A DNA stretch of 64,000 nucleotides, taken from positions 75,216,712 through 75,280,711 of the forward strand of contig NC_077224.1 of NCBI RefSeq assembly GCF_024763615.1, written 5' to 3'. Source of the stretch: Phlebotomus papatasi. Lineage: Eukaryota; Arthropoda; Insecta; Diptera; Psychodidae. The notes below the pieces were generated by a model. The model was not told the DNA's origin. It was given only the letters and a program-made list of their open reading frames with translations, and ran no database searches. The position numbers were made by a program, and so were the translations under genes. Below, one piece after another: positions 35,701-44,844 of the stretch; within the stretch, counting starts at the first letter, position 1; the number at the start of each line of letters is the position of its first letter.

Positions 35701-38327
35701 TCTTCGCAACTTTTCAACAAGAGCAAAAAAAATTGCCCTCCCGATCGCCGTCTAACCAATTTATCTTGCTCGCGGATGCCATAAATAAAAGTGTGAATTT
35801 TGCACTATTGTGAGAAGGTGGTCAGTTGATATAGTTATAATGAAATAGGGGCCAATGTTGACATTGTTTCTTTTGCCATAGATTGCGGTGGCAGTGACAG
35901 GAAAATTATAGTGTCCGCACTTCCACTTCCCAATCGATGTATTGTTAATTTTAATTAAGGGAAATTGGACATGACCTCTGAAATCTGTTTCTGTGTACAC
36001 TTACATTGGGGGATTGAGGATGGTGAGAAGTTCCGTGGGGGAGTTTGGCACACGCCGGATGACCATTTTTCGTCCATCCGTAGAACCCATTCCAATTGAT
36101 GCCAACGATCGTACAGACGTTGCGTCTGAGAACAGGCGCGCTGATCCACAATCGCTGAAGACGTAGGAGCCAGATCGGGCGAGAGATGTTGGTGGATGAT
36201 GTCCAACGTGTCCAACAGTTGGAGTGGATGTAGCCAGAGCTCCATCGTGATGCATAAGAACACCTGCCCACAACAAAAGTTTTAGAATCATTAGAAACGG
36301 GCATAATTTCCAACCAAAAAGCAGTGCAATAATCTTTGATCTTTCTTTTTAGAATGCTTTTGGCTTTAAACCCAGTAATAAAATCTTTTTATTATTTTAT
36401 AAGTGATTTTTATGGTCAATTTTTTCTAATAAAACTGCGGCATTATGTCTAGTCTAGATTAAATACAACACTTTTAATCATCAATGACGTCAATTTACGA
36501 CAACAATAATCATCAACAATAAATACCACTTTAAAAGTGTTTCGGTAAGAAATCGTCCATTGATTGCCAAGCCTCTAAACTAATAAATCATTTCTTAAAT
36601 AAATAAATAAAATTGTTAAATTGAAAGAATTCTGGAAGATATAATAAATTCTTTAAAACATGTTTTATGAAAGATTTAGAAGTTTGATTCTTATTTTTCC
36701 TTAAAATATATTTTAATAGAACAACCTTTTTTTCGCGGCTAAAGTTCCTGTCATTATTATGAATTCCCAGAGACTGATTGGGTACACAAAGTGCCTTGTC
36801 ATTTAAATTATTTTTTTACATAAAAAAATTATTTTCTAAATTATTCGTAATTGTTTTTCTATGGCATCTTCTGGAACAGATTTAATATCAATATAATAAG
36901 TTAATTTTATATAAAAACAATAAATTTCAATTTGTAACAGTGATTTTCTCCCTGGGATCTTAAGCTATTTTTTCTATTGCTTAGGTCAAATGTTTTACAA
37001 AAATACTCATAATTTTGATTTAATTTTGTTTTTGTGCCTGGAATCTAGAAAACCGTTTATGCCGTTTTATGATACTTGTATATTATCATCGATTTTGCTG
37101 AATCGATTAATTTCTTAATCAAAAATGAAGCTAAAAAATTCGGTATTTCTTAATGAAAGAAATCAACTTTATACCAACTTTAATCAAAGATATCTCGAAA
37201 ACTAAAACTGTCTTTTACAATCTGTTTTATGGGTTTAATTTAGAATTTTATTACCTATATTTTACTTCAGGTACATCTTTCTCTCAGATTGTTTTTTACC
37301 CTCGATATTGAGGTTAAAACGAGAATTTATTATGTTGAAAAAAAAAAAATAGAGAAAATATGGTTGAAAATTGAATCACGAATGCGATATTTTTTTATAT
37401 TACTACTAAAAGAATGATTATTTCTTCTTTATCCGCTCCAGTTTCTCTAAAAACATTTTTTTTTAAATAATTTCTGCAATTTTATTTGGAAGTGTTTCTT
37501 TTATGTCAAAAGACAAATCTTTCTGAAAATCGTACTTCTATTTCCATACCGACTTTAATTACGAATTCATTTGAAAAGTGTTTTTAAATTTTCAATATAA
37601 GTCTCTCAACCTATTACGAGTGGAATCGGCAAAGATTTGCAATCAAATATTAAAACCGAATATTATTAATAACTTTGTTTTTTTTATTATCGACTAAGTG
37701 TTATTAGATTTACCACATAAACCGAATTAAAACGTTTATGAAAATCTTTAATAAGATTAGGATTATATAAAATCGTGGCTCTTTTTAGCTGCCGATCAGT
37801 AGATCTAAATCTCACAATTCATTCACCACTAATCCTTCTGATTTACCAACTGATTTTATTTAAACTCAACAGATTCATGAAACTATTTTTTTTTCTTTTA
37901 AAAATTTGATGTTAAAATATTTTTCAAATACCAAATTTGCTTATGCTAATCCCTTTTGGAATATTTAATCCATATAATATTGACTTGAGGTACCTGATCT
38001 CACCGATCTCATGCTGTTGAAGTGCTTAGGTCTGGCTCCCATGGGCAGTGGAGACATGATGGGGCTCACATTGGATGAGGCGATGCTGTCTGTAGGTGAT
38101 GCAACAGCGAGGGTGGTCTTCTTAACACTCGATGGCACAATGATGAATTTTTTGGAGGTGCTGGGCAGAAGTCTAGCAGACTCCTCCGTTGTTGTGGGTG
38201 TCTCCAAGGTATGTTTGTGCCTCATACTACCACCCATGGCATTGAAGTGGAGCTCAGCCACTGTTTTGTGATTCCTTTGAGCATTGATGGACACTGTGTC
38301 CGATCCATTTGCCGGCGGGGACTCCAT
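8730..38327 (-). CDS. ine: Inebriated-type Na+/Cl- dependent (SLC6) transporter, seven coding exons
   Basis: Coding exons in transcript order: 38327-37994, 36263-36005, 26902-26715, 13324-13190, 12886-11712, 9219-9043, 8972-8730. Every junction has GT/AG and matching phase (1, 2, 1, 1, 0, 0), giving 836 residues. The start is the first ATG after an in-frame stop. Residues 1-230 are a Ser/Thr-rich cytoplasmic extension, as in the long isoform of fly inebriated. The transporter core follows: TM1 with GYSVGLGNMWRFPY (240-253), the GPIGALGQ region, a large extracellular loop with CxxxWNTPDC, and TM6 with ISFASYNKYNNN. The C-terminal tail holds YECKICGEHHCEHD. Gly244 sits where monoamine transporters have Asp, so an amino acid or osmolyte-type substrate is more likely. 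The close match to Drosophila ine, tail motif included, is from memory. In flies ine affects neuronal excitability and osmotic stress tolerance; the same role here is inference. Confidence 0.93.
9322..9602. mobile_element. Palindromic element with GTTCGTAA-rich arms
   Basis: The left arm carries AACATTGTTCGTAACATGAT, then cactagacgagcatttttt. The right arm carries its inverse, aaaaaatgcttgttaagtgat then aatgttacgaacaatgttt. Several other gttcgta/tacgaac copies lie between them. It is in the last-but-two intron of ine (9220-11711). No coding content. Confidence 0.6.
9816..10036. mobile_element. MITE with perfect 28-base inverted ends, nested
   Basis: The 221-base element has ends TAGGGGAAAGCGCGCTACCT (+TCGGACGA), inverted exactly at the right. 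TA lies on both sides. It sits inside the 9720-11345 element, so it inserted later. Confidence 0.8.
10330..10515. mobile_element. CACTGAGAAAAA-family MITE, truncated copy, nested
   Basis: It shares 'ggtaaaattaacgtgaaaaagagtaactttaacccctaatacacctaaaaagcataatatttacaccgatttcggatcaatact' type sequence, in that order, with 49554-49812 and 7435-7985. The left terminus is missing; the right ends in 'ttttcggatttttctcagtg'. Confidence 0.65.
13609..13713. mobile_element. Hairpin MITE in ine intron
   Basis: The arms 'tgatgataatagagaaaacacggaaatttcgatc' (13609-13643) and its near-exact inverse (13679-13711) enclose about 35 bases. No coding content. It lies in the third ine intron (13325-26714). Confidence 0.75.
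13803..14019. mobile_element. 217-base TA-GGGGAATGTAGGC MITE, copy 1
   Basis: The ends TAGGGGAATGTAGGCATGGT and AACCATACCTACATTCCCCTA are inverted. The arms extend through 'gcacagagtgaacc' and 'tttctctttgtttg', so most of the element can fold back. Other copies are at 22318-22671 and 39614-39833. Confidence 0.85.
14540..14902. mobile_element. Solo right end of the TA-GGGCAAGTGTGCC family
   Basis: It ends 'aaaatttggtacacttaccctac', matching the right end at 11320-11345, and has the same internal 'tggccgaaattagcc' phrase. The left terminus was not found, so the left limit given is approximate. Confidence 0.5.
14982..15851. mobile_element. Foldback-like element with tandem GGATAGTAAATT units
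   Basis: The left end TACACCGAGAAAAATGTGGATGG and right end ...CATCCAAGTTTTTCTCGGTGTA are inverted. The arms consist of many imperfect units of about 20-26 bases (ggatagtaaattttactagcc and variants), in direct and inverted orientation. The central part (about 15235-15480) is unique sequence and includes a tRNA-like segment. There is no transposase. TA borders both ends. It lies only five bases from the LTR element that begins at 15857. Confidence 0.75.
15355..15426 (-). pseudogene. tRNA-like segment inside the foldback element
   Basis: The minus strand reads GTGGCGCAGCTAGAAGATGC (A-box-like) and about 35 bases later GCGTGTTCAAATCTCGGCGC (B-box and T-arm-like). The spacing fits a tRNA or tRNA-derived SINE head. 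The acceptor stem does not pair well, so it is not likely a functional tRNA. Confidence 0.5.
15857..16731 (+). repeat. 5' LTR
   Basis: It starts ATTACATGCACTTTCGG and ends AAAGATAGTTATA. It contains a poly-C run of about 12 after 'aagaataagta', and 'ttatccataaaagg' near 16570 as a possible TATA-like element. An 80-codon open frame (16102-16344) exists in both LTRs but has no recognisable similarity. Confidence 0.88.
16734..16745 (+). other. Primer-binding site
   Basis: TGGCGCCCAACT begins two to three bases after the 5' LTR, the usual position for pairing with a tRNA 3' end. The tRNA species cannot be assigned with confidence. Confidence 0.7.
16746..20835 (+). other. Non-coding interior of the LTR element
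   Basis: The first part (16860-17130) holds two similar modules, each with 'tgggacgaatgag..g...taatg' followed by 'cattcctt.(t/c)ccccaa.gac'. The middle (about 18030-19150) is unusually rich in TTCGG. The last third (19170-20520) has higher GC and, on the minus strand, three open frames (20498-20211, 20117-19836, 19454-19188). The first of these starts with ATG and encodes a polar, Ser/Pro-rich 95-residue stretch. None resembles a retroviral-type protein. Confidence 0.6.
20836..20848 (+). other. Polypurine tract
   Basis: AAGAAAGAGGAGA lies directly before the 3' LTR and follows a T-rich run, the typical plus-strand primer arrangement. Confidence 0.75.
20850..21726 (+). repeat. 3' LTR
   Basis: It matches the 5' LTR over its whole length as far as can be read by eye. 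The poly-C run is about two bases longer (14), accounting for the length difference. Confidence 0.88.
21732..22317. other. Intronic AT-rich sequence
   Basis: Nothing recognised. It lies between the LTR element and the next MITE, within the third ine intron. Confidence 0.5.
22318..22671. mobile_element. TA-GGGGAATGTAGGC MITE, copy 2, with nested insertion
   Basis: The ends match 13803-14019 and 39614-39833. The intact copies are about 217 bases; this is 354 because of an insertion at about 22406-22550, between 'ttact' and 'ataaggtatgtcattattaagctcatg'. Confidence 0.85.
22406..22550. mobile_element. MITE nested inside copy 2
   Basis: It begins ATGGCGTATACACACTAGTA and ends 'cttctagtgatgtagacgccgccat', an imperfect inverted repeat. 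Its interior has mirrored 'aaatttctttaaaaaatgcc' and 'ggcaatttttgatgaaaatt' phrases. Its terminal theme (ggc..atacacact) resembles the family at 29318-29428 and 49233-49372. Confidence 0.7.
23161..24110. mobile_element. TA-GGGGAGACTGGGGC element, about 950 bases
   Basis: The left end is TAGGGGAGACTGGGGCACAT and the right end is CTGCCCCAGTTCCCCCTA. A similar terminus is at 40041-40931. The interior is AT-rich and non-coding. Confidence 0.7.
24111..24949. other. Intronic AT-rich sequence with one small hairpin
   Basis: A hairpin at about 24250-24294 has arms 'tctcattaaaattaat' and its inverse. Otherwise nothing was recognised. Confidence 0.5.
24950..25040 (+). pseudogene. tRNA-like sequence or SINE head
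   Basis: 'acaaatggtaagcacg' resembles an A box, and 'gagttcgattctcgtc' about 60 bases later resembles a B box and T-arm, with an extended variable region between. Acceptor pairing is poor, so a tRNA-derived repeat head or dead tRNA is more likely than a working tRNA gene. Confidence 0.45.
25629..25830. mobile_element. TA-GGGGGAAGTGGGGC MITE, copy 1
   Basis: The 202-base element starts TAGGGGGAAGTGGGGCA and ends TGCCCCACTTCCCCCTA. 'cctttgaaattg.gatttttc' and its inverse lie just inside the ends. Other copies are at 56164-56346 and 56495-56691, with a partial end at 28800-28840. Confidence 0.8.
25831..26714. other. Intronic sequence next to the TM1 exon of ine
   Basis: AT-rich. No repeat or exon recognised. 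Confidence 0.45.
26905..28066. other. Second ine intron, 3' part
   Basis: AT-rich, no element recognised. The first bases upstream of the exon contain an in-frame ATG (26916) that could start a shorter protein if transcription begins inside this intron. Confidence 0.45.
28067..28283. mobile_element. TA-GGGGAAACTGGGGCACC MITE, copy 1
   Basis: The 217-base element has ends TAGGGGAAACTGGGGCACCA, inverted nearly perfectly for about 45 bases (continuing 'caaacacggggtaccaccaaacact'). A second, cut-off copy is at 63816-64000. Confidence 0.85.
28800..28840. mobile_element. Partial end of the TA-GGGGGAAGTGGGGC family
   Basis: 'tttaaaggtgctccaattcaaagatgccccacttcccta' matches the right end of 56164-56346, with a short internal duplication. 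The left end was not found with confidence. Confidence 0.5.
28951..29090 (+). pseudogene. LINE ORF 3'-end fragment
   Basis: The plus strand reads TRWLNEIQDLALKRLGIG then EHLPEVAEDRQA and ends at a stop near 29088. It is the same family as 5470-5884. Relative to that copy it lacks about ten residues after DRQA. It is only a fragment of a dead element, in the second ine intron. Confidence 0.7.
29318..29428. mobile_element. Short hairpin MITE (ATGTCCATATTGAA family)
   Basis: 'ggcctatacacactagagaaatttatgtc' on the left is mirrored by 'gacataaattgctctagtgtgtaaagg' on the right. About 45-base arms make a 111-base hairpin. Confidence 0.75.
29531..30170 (+). mobile_element. tRNA-derived SINE, split by a MITE
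   Basis: The head has an A-box-like GCCAAGTGGTAGAGCACC and, 40 bases later, a B-box GGATTCGAATCC. The body (ttccacggggcatgggactgataacctaatccctgta) is interrupted at 29701-30045. It resumes with 'ggataaggcacatggtgtacccaatcagtctttgggg' and ends in an A/T-rich repetitive tail. A fragment of the later body occurs inverted at 36765-36805. Confidence 0.65.
29701..30045. mobile_element. pogo-like MITE inserted in the SINE
   Basis: The ends TACAGTAGAATCCCGCTATA and TATAGCGGGGCTCTACTGTA are inverted, with TA on each side. This CAGTAGA(A)... terminus resembles pogo/Tigger-type elements. At about 345 bases it has no room for a transposase. Confidence 0.75.
30171..32206. other. Intronic sequence, mixed composition
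   Basis: No exon accepted. The parts 30640-31010 and 31020-31250 are less AT-rich than their surroundings and could be regulatory, but I see no motif that shows it. Confidence 0.4.
32207..32530. mobile_element. TA-GGGGAAGG family member with internal tandem repeat
   Basis: The left 'ggaaatgcctttaggactcgcacacattctg' and right 'atgtgtgaagcctgaaggccttcccctc' resemble the ends at 44845-45050. Inside, at about 32408-32460, 'ttcgggattttggctt' is repeated about three times. Confidence 0.55.
32660..32884. mobile_element. TA-GGGGAAGG family member, diverged
   Basis: The left 'gaggaaggttttcaatctttgtacgtacacattctggtttcgaac' is mirrored by 'gttcgaaaccagaatgtgtgtgaagtccgaaaacctgctc'. The interior 'cttaagactagctattaaaatatattg' is shared with 44845-45050. 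Confidence 0.65.
32885..36004. other. Intronic sequence, very AT-rich
   Basis: No coding exon, RNA gene or clear element was recognised over this stretch of the second ine intron. Confidence 0.45.
36264..37993. other. First coding-region intron of ine
   Basis: AT-rich. An inverted SINE fragment lies at 36765-36805 (gactgattgggtacacaaagtgcc on the plus strand). Nothing else was recognised. Confidence 0.5.
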
Positions 38328-39070
38328 GACTGAGTCCCTTTGGCAAGTCACACACTTTTCAGTTCACTTAACTCTTCGCGAACGAACTCGTCAGAGTCTT
38401 TGGCATTCGCGTGTCATTTTCCTGGGGAGGTACTCAGATAATATACCATTCTGCGAAAAATTGAAAGAGATTGCGATCGTGCTTTTCATAGAATATTGTA
38501 ATTTTCTGTGAAAAATTGCAAAGAGGAATCTTTTTGTGACAATATGATGAGCTCATTGGGTGTCTCTTCTGAAATTCAATCATCTGTTCCATTACTGACC
38601 TAATGACTCGGTCAGTGCGTGCGCCATGTGGCTGATTGGCGGCACTCACTGAGACGCGGGAGTTCCCGATAAAAATAATTTCTTTTCATAGCTCTTTTTT
38701 CCTCACTCTCCTCAATTCTCTTAACCCAATAATAAATTCTTCTCACGACATACAAAATGCTCGGAAAATGTTTTGTGCGAAATTTGATGTCCTCGCCTCA
38801 AATTCTGTATCTTTCTCGTATTTCAAAGGCAACACAGAGACAATTTGAATCAGAATTGGAGAGTTATTGCTGAGAGATTACAAAGATTTCAAAATTCATT
38901 AATTTTAATTTTTTTAGATTTTTGAAAACATGAAACATTTCAGTTAATCTGCGGATAAACGGGTTTAATTTAAATTAAAAAAGACCGAGAACTCAAACAA
39001 TGTCAGAGATACTTTCACTGAAATAGAATAATTTTCTTAATTTTTTTTTTCAGAAAATGATATGATATAT
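38328..39070. promoter_or_regulatory. 5' region of ine
   Basis: An in-frame stop lies upstream of the ine ATG on the minus strand, so the coding region starts at 38327. On the minus strand a splice-donor-like sequence (CTCA then GTGAGTGCC, near 38646) suggests the 5' UTR may be spliced. Promoter elements cannot be placed with confidence. Confidence 0.35.
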
Positions 39071-40040
39071 GGAGAGAGTGGGGCAGTTTCATCCATGAAT
39101 TGTATATTTAATTTTGTGTACGTTTTGCAAAAAAAAATGATAAACAGAATTTGATATTAGTTGTACTTCTTTTAATTTCATTGGTCTGTTGTGCAGAAGA
39201 AGATTTCACCTGACTAGCAGAATGCACTAATCCATCAATGTGGGGTAATTGCACTCAAATATTGGGACAGTATTAATAAAATAATAATTAGTTTTTACAT
39301 AAAATTCGCATATTCAAGATGGATTTAAATATTTTATTTTAAGACATTCGAAGATTGTTAATCAGAAAACTATAATCAAGGAAGAATTTTATAACATAAA
39401 ATTCATTTTAATTGTATAAAAGGCAGGAAACATAAAATATTATCATATATATCTGCTTTATTGCTCGATTTTAATAATTTTTATGCGGATGGAAGATCTT
39501 TTGTAGATATATAAGCTATGAGAATTGAAAGCTTCTACAATGAACTGATTGGTACTTTCCTGTTTGGCACAAAAGCCTTTTTAATAACATTTTGAAGTCT
39601 TAAATAATTATAATAGGGGAATGTAGGCATGGTTCGCACAGAGTGAACCTTCAAACAACGCAAGTTTTCTCTTTGTTTGCAAAGAGCTAGTTCGTCACTT
39701 CTTAGCCATACGATAGATAATTATGAAGCTCATGAAACGAGATGAGAAATGGTAAGTCAGCTCTTTGAAAACAAAGAGAAAATTCGCATCGTTTGAAGGT
39801 TCACTCTGTGCGAACCATGCCTACATTCCCCTACTACAGAGGGAACAAAATATTTTAAGAAAAACATTCCGTAACATTATTATTACAATTCTCAAAAACA
39901 CTGAAAGATTTCTTTAGTAAACTATCTATGTATAATATATTTATAATTATGGAAAAGTGTTTTAAAAATTCCGAATTTTATTTACAGAAACAGTTAGCAA
40001 AAGATTTTATAACATTTTGAGTTATTTTTAACAAGTACCG
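39071..40040. mobile_element. Diverged copy of the 50958-52203 element, interrupted by a MITE
   Basis: 'gagtggggcagtttcatcc', 'ttttgcaaaaaaaaatgataaacagaat' and 'ttttaatttcattggtctgttgtg' match, in the same order, the left part of the element starting at 50958. The 39614-39833 MITE then interrupts it. The right terminus was not found. Confidence 0.5.
39614..39833. mobile_element. TA-GGGGAATGTAGGC MITE, copy 3
   Basis: TAGGGGAATGTAGGCATGGT at the left is inverted exactly at the right. The interior matches 13803-14019 and shows the uninterrupted state of the insertion seen in 22318-22671. Confidence 0.85.
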
Positions 40041-40931
40041 TAGGGGAGACTGGGGCAAAAAGTCACAAAACGGATATTTTATTTTTTTGAAAGCTACCCG
40101 AGCACCTCCAAAATTTCTAATTAGCACAGTTTTATAGGAAATTTAACGCTCTACAACTCTGTGAAAGTCATTTTCTTCTATTTTGTAAGGAAATATATTT
40201 ATTGAACTGTTTTCTAAAAGGTAATTTTGTGACTATTCTCAAAAAATGCTGGGGCAAATAGTATCAGGCATAGGATACTATCACAGTTTGATTCGCTGGG
40301 ATTCCGTAAATTTAAGTAAAATAGCGAGATTACATATTTTCATGGAAATTAATTCTTCTACACCTTTGTAAAATACCGTTTTCTCTGCGAGAAAAGTGAG
40401 AAAACGAGAAAAGCGCATTTTAAGCTATTTTACAAAAAACACACACAAAAGACTGCAAATCGTTTGACCAATGCAAACAACAAGCGGCGACACATAGCAT
40501 TGACGTTTCTTTTCACCGTGGAACATCAGAAATTGTTTCGGTTTTTGTTACTTTTTACCCCAAGTGGTCATTTTTAATAAAATGATTTCTAGAGAACACA
40601 ATCTTTATAAAATTCTAAAATAGATAGCGGATTCGTATTCAAAGAATATCCAGATAATTTGGGAAATACTCACCAGTGCAGTGCATCAAATTTAAAATAA
40701 GTAGCTAATAATTGATATCTTCTGCACGGAAAATATTTAATAAATAGGGCTAAAAATTTCGATATTTTTTATTTCGTTAATTCCTTGTTCAAATTCTAAC
40801 AAACTTACGACATTGAAGAAGACCTGTGGGGGCTTTTTATGGAAAAAATTTTAAGCCGCTATCTTATTTATCTTAAAAGATATTGAATTTTAAAATTTTC
40901 GATTTGTGACTTATTGCCCCAGTCTCCCCTA
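40041..40931. mobile_element. TA-GGGGAGACTGGGGC element, about 890 bases
   Basis: The left end is TAGGGGAGACTGGGGCAAAA and the right end is TTGCCCCAGTCTCCCCTA. A stretch near 40440-40560 (caaacaacaagcggcgacac) is less AT-rich. No transposase was recognised. Confidence 0.75.
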
Positions 40932-41325
40932 TATATGCGGGTGACTTTGCACTCCGGGTGTGACTTCACACCAAAATTTTTCGTATGCTTTTCTATAATT
41001 CTGTCTGGGACTTAAGGATAGTCCTCACAGATCGGACATAATAAGTTAAAGTGTCCTCAAGTCGGCTGGTTCCTCAACTTGGCCGGTGGAATTATTTAAC
41101 CAATTTTTTAAAGGTTTTCATATAATAGAAATAGGATCATATTTTAGAAAATGTATGTAAATTGAATAAATAACCCCATACTGGTTGATTTGAGGAATCG
41201 GCGGACTACAGGATACTTTATCTTACATCAGGTCGAAGAATCCTTAAGTGCTAGAATTAGAGAAAAGCTTACGAAAACAGGGATGTACTGCTACCTTTGC
41301 AAAGTCACTTGCATCTACGGTATAG
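40932..41325. mobile_element. Possible inverted-repeat element
   Basis: 'gcgggtgactttgcactcc' on the left and 'cctttgcaaagtcacttgcatc' on the right are inverted, with 'aaattttcgtatgcttttc' against 'gaaaagcttacgaaaac' further in. Diverged. Confidence 0.45.
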
Positions 41326-43600
41326 TAATTTAATGGACACAAAAGCTTTCTAATGATCCTGTATACGTAATTTGTGAACTTGAAGCAAAATTATCAGAAT
41401 CTTCATAGAATTCTTCCAATATTCGAGACCTTATTATAATAATGCGAGCGGTAGTAAAAATTAAAATATTAGAATTACGTTATTTTTATAAATAATTCAA
41501 TTTGTTCAGAAAATGATGAAAATGCTGGAAATAAGATATGCTAAAAGTTTTTTTTAAAATCATTTCCAGATGGGGAATTCTAAAACGCTCTGGCAATGCT
41601 ATATGACAAATTGGGTTCGAATCTTAGGAGAGCTTTTTCGGAAATGCGATTCTGTAGCCGTGACATTGCCATTTCAGATCACGTGGCATTGTCAGAAGTC
41701 ACATATTTGAGATTTCTGGCAATTCAAATGACAATGAATTTTGTTAAACAAATCAACCAAGACGTACTGTATTTTCGTAAAATCATCAAGTAAAGGGATT
41801 TCATTAAAAAATCAATGAATTGCATTTTCGAACTCATATGACATGACAAAAGAAAGCTCGATTGGCATTGTCAGGTTTCGAAGTCACGCGTGACAATGTC
41901 ACGTAAATTACAGAATTCTCCTACAGATCGCAAAAAAGAAGCTTTTACGAAAATGATTATTTTTGTAAGCATAGAGATTTAGACACCACTTTAGTAACAT
42001 AAAAAGGTGTTATCCCATTTCTTTCAAAATTCAACTGGACGTTTACAAAAATTATTTTGAACCAAGAGATTCAAAAGATACGAAAGAAGCAAGTCCCAAA
42101 TTCGTTTATTTGCGTATTATGACGACTCAGGGAAGCCCAGTGTTCCACAATTTATATGCATTTAGCAAATTTACCAATTTAGTAAATATGAGAAATAAAT
42201 AAACCAATGAAGCAGCACAATGGTATAAAAAAGTTCTGCGTGATGTCAAACAGAAATTTTGACTAAAAGTAGTTTTTTCTGCTTCTTTCTCAAGTTTATC
42301 GATCAATTCTATTATTCAGTAAAAAATGCTATTAGGAGAACAAACTTTTCATCTCCTTTATTAAATATTCGTTGTGAAGGTTGTATTTTGCCTGTTCTAT
42401 GTTATAAAAATTATTCTGGACCAACTGATCTGAAGCTTTTATAATATTCTTCCTAATACTTTATTTAATAGCCGCATTTTTTGTATCTGATAAGGAATCA
42501 TGTAACATCACTATTTTAATAAGAAAATTTTAGCCACAAGTAACACGAATTTAACAAACACAATAAAAATATAAATATTTTAAAATTTGTGATAGAAAAC
42601 AAACCGTTAAGTTTTGCACAGGTTAATAGTCTAAATCTAGTAATTAAAACAAGACGTTTTTTTGTATGGTGTCCCTCAAAGTGAAAAACATTACAGAATA
42701 GCGATGAAGCGAATCATCTCTAATAATTACATGTGCTTCTTTTTTTTTAGAATTTCATTTAAAGCTACAAGTAAATGCGTTAAATTGTATCGTGTGTTGG
42801 AGAAAGAAACACCCACAATCGCATATTTTAGCGCACTATTTTGCCATTTTTATTAGCACACAGTGTCACTAAAGTGAATTTCCCGCGCCATTCCTCTCTA
42901 GTGAATTATGAATTAGAGCAAAATCTTCATGTGGATAATTGTACTCTGTGTTTTCTTAAAAATATTTCCTTTTCCCGCAATTTAGAGTACGATGCTCTCA
43001 GTTAATGAAAGTTGGGGTAGATTGTGATGCGATAGAGTGGAGCAACTCTACAAAACTGCCCATAAAAGTACTTTAAAAATTGTGTATCTGCTGAGTGTCT
43101 TTTTGCCTTCGGTAATCGACTTTAAACATTGAATTGCGATAAGGTATTTCACATTGACGAGTGATAAGACATCGCACCTAGAATTTGTCGTCACCAATGC
43201 TTTTCTTGATCGAATTGTCTCACAGATATGGTGCTCGATGGTCAACATTGGTGGAGGTATTACAGCGAAAAAAGGGGTATTTCTGCGGTGAAGAAATACA
43301 TGCGAAAAAAAAATCACAGAAGATTGAAATTGATATGAAGAATTGTGATAAGGTCTTTTCCAGTGAAACTCTATGAACAATTTTCGATTACACAATTCTA
43401 CAATCACTTTTTGCTTTCACAGGTGATCATCAAATTTAAAATTGGAGCACATTGATAGGGGATTGAGTAAACGTTGTGGTAGTGTATTCTTTGCTAAATT
43501 AACAGAGATGGATAGATCATGGGCACAGTGTTCAATGAGGGAGCAAACAAGGAGAGATTCCACTAATTATTTTTAATTTTATGACCATCACACAAAATAC
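41326..43600. other. Intergenic sequence
   Basis: No gene recognised. The part 41580-41905 has repeated 'tgacattgtcac'-like phrases in both orientations and may be an old inverted-repeat element. Confidence 0.4.
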
Positions 43601-44060
43601 CACAATTAGTTTTTTTCGTCTTTCAGCGCGCTCGATCACTTGCGACTTTGGCGCTCAAATGTCAACTAACAACACCAGTCTGATCAATTCCTCCGGGAGC
43701 TGATCCGTGTGCCTCTCCCGGTGCGAGAGAGAGACTAAAACAGCTGAGCACCACACGAAAAAAACTGCCACCAACGTGATCATATCGCATTTGTCATACA
43801 CAATTTCATCGCGAGCCACATTAATTTTCCACAGAACATGCGATGGTGCCTGCACGAATACACTGGAAAGCAGTCCAGTGCGAATCATTTGGAATATTAT
43901 CAGTAGCATTTGATTACCCAAAGAGCGATTTCTGCATCCATTTTAATGGGTTAATTTTCCCAGGACCAGGCGCCTCCGCTGCAAGTGGAGACGCCTGGTC
44001 CACCAAGTTCAACGATTTTATATTGACACAGAAATAATTCCGAGGTAACTGATGGCGCAC
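43601..44060. promoter_or_regulatory. GC-richer island with hairpin, possible promoter
   Basis: This stretch is clearly less AT-rich than its surroundings (for example 'gcgcgctcgatcacttgcgactttggcgctc' and 'gctgatccgtgtgcctctcccggtgcgag'). On the minus strand CAATATAAAAT near 44015-44025 resembles a TATA box that would fire toward ine. The 43963-44001 hairpin lies just downstream. A distal ine promoter is possible; this is inference. Confidence 0.3.
43963..44001. repeat. GC-rich hairpin
   Basis: The arms GGACCAGGCGCCTCC and GGAGACGCCTGGTCC pair with one mismatch around a nine-base loop. It is the strongest GC-rich stem in the intergenic region. Confidence 0.7.
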
Positions 44061-44518
44061 TCAGACGCACTTTCACAACAATAGCAACGATTGAGAATTA
44101 TTTTTGGGAGCTGAAAAATACAATAAACGATTTTTTATAGACTTTTTTCACAGTATGACAGGGAAATAGGCCAAAATAATCTCACAATGAAGTTATAAAA
44201 ATCCCCCACGCCGGAAAATCTATTCTAGTTCGTGGTTTTCCTTCAATCCCAGAGATTGATGTGCTTGCAAGTTGAGGAAATTGCTGAAGAATTCCCGCCA
44301 AATTGCAAATTTAACTACAATCAGGCGCTAGAAGCACGAATGAAACATACATTAACCTTATGTATGTTTCACCTTTTCATGCTGCATGGCTGAAATAAGA
44401 GAGAAATATGGTTGCTTGTATCCAATGGTGTCGTATCTGTTTCTTGTCGATTTTTTCGTTATCATTACTCCAGTACTATATGATAATTTGCAATTTATTA
44501 AATTTAATATGCGAAATA

Positions 44519-44670
44519 TTAGCCGTACTCACTATGGCGCTGTTATCATGTAATATCGTTATCTCGATATCTCGTTATGTTCTCGTAATGTATTTTATAA
44601 TTGAAAAATTATAACAAGATAACAGATTACGGAGATTACGAGATAACAACGCCATAGTGAGTACGGCTAT
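44519..44670. mobile_element. Hairpin MITE (AGCCGTACTCACTATGGCG)
   Basis: 'agccgtactcactatggcgctgttatc' at the left is mirrored by 'gataacaacgccatagtgagtacggct' at the right. About 150 bases, non-coding. Confidence 0.8.
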
Positions 44671-44844
44671 TGTATTTATATAATATCATAACTATATATT
44701 TTATTTTATATTTTTGATTAGCTAGATTTTAAAAATAACCAAAACTTACAAAGTTTTAACAAATTCAAAGTACCTTTTGAATTCAAATGTTTTATCGGAC
44801 TTTTTCTATTTTTTTAATTGCATGTGACTGTCAGAACCACTAAC

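Noticed and set aside
37995..38005. Alternative ine donor (GTGAGA) eight bases upstream of the chosen one
   Set aside because: It would end exon one in phase 0, which does not fit the phase-1 acceptor of the next exon.
43655..43921. 88-codon minus-strand ORF with hydrophobic stretches
   Set aside because: No family resemblance and no downstream exon in phase; more likely a UTR or promoter region.
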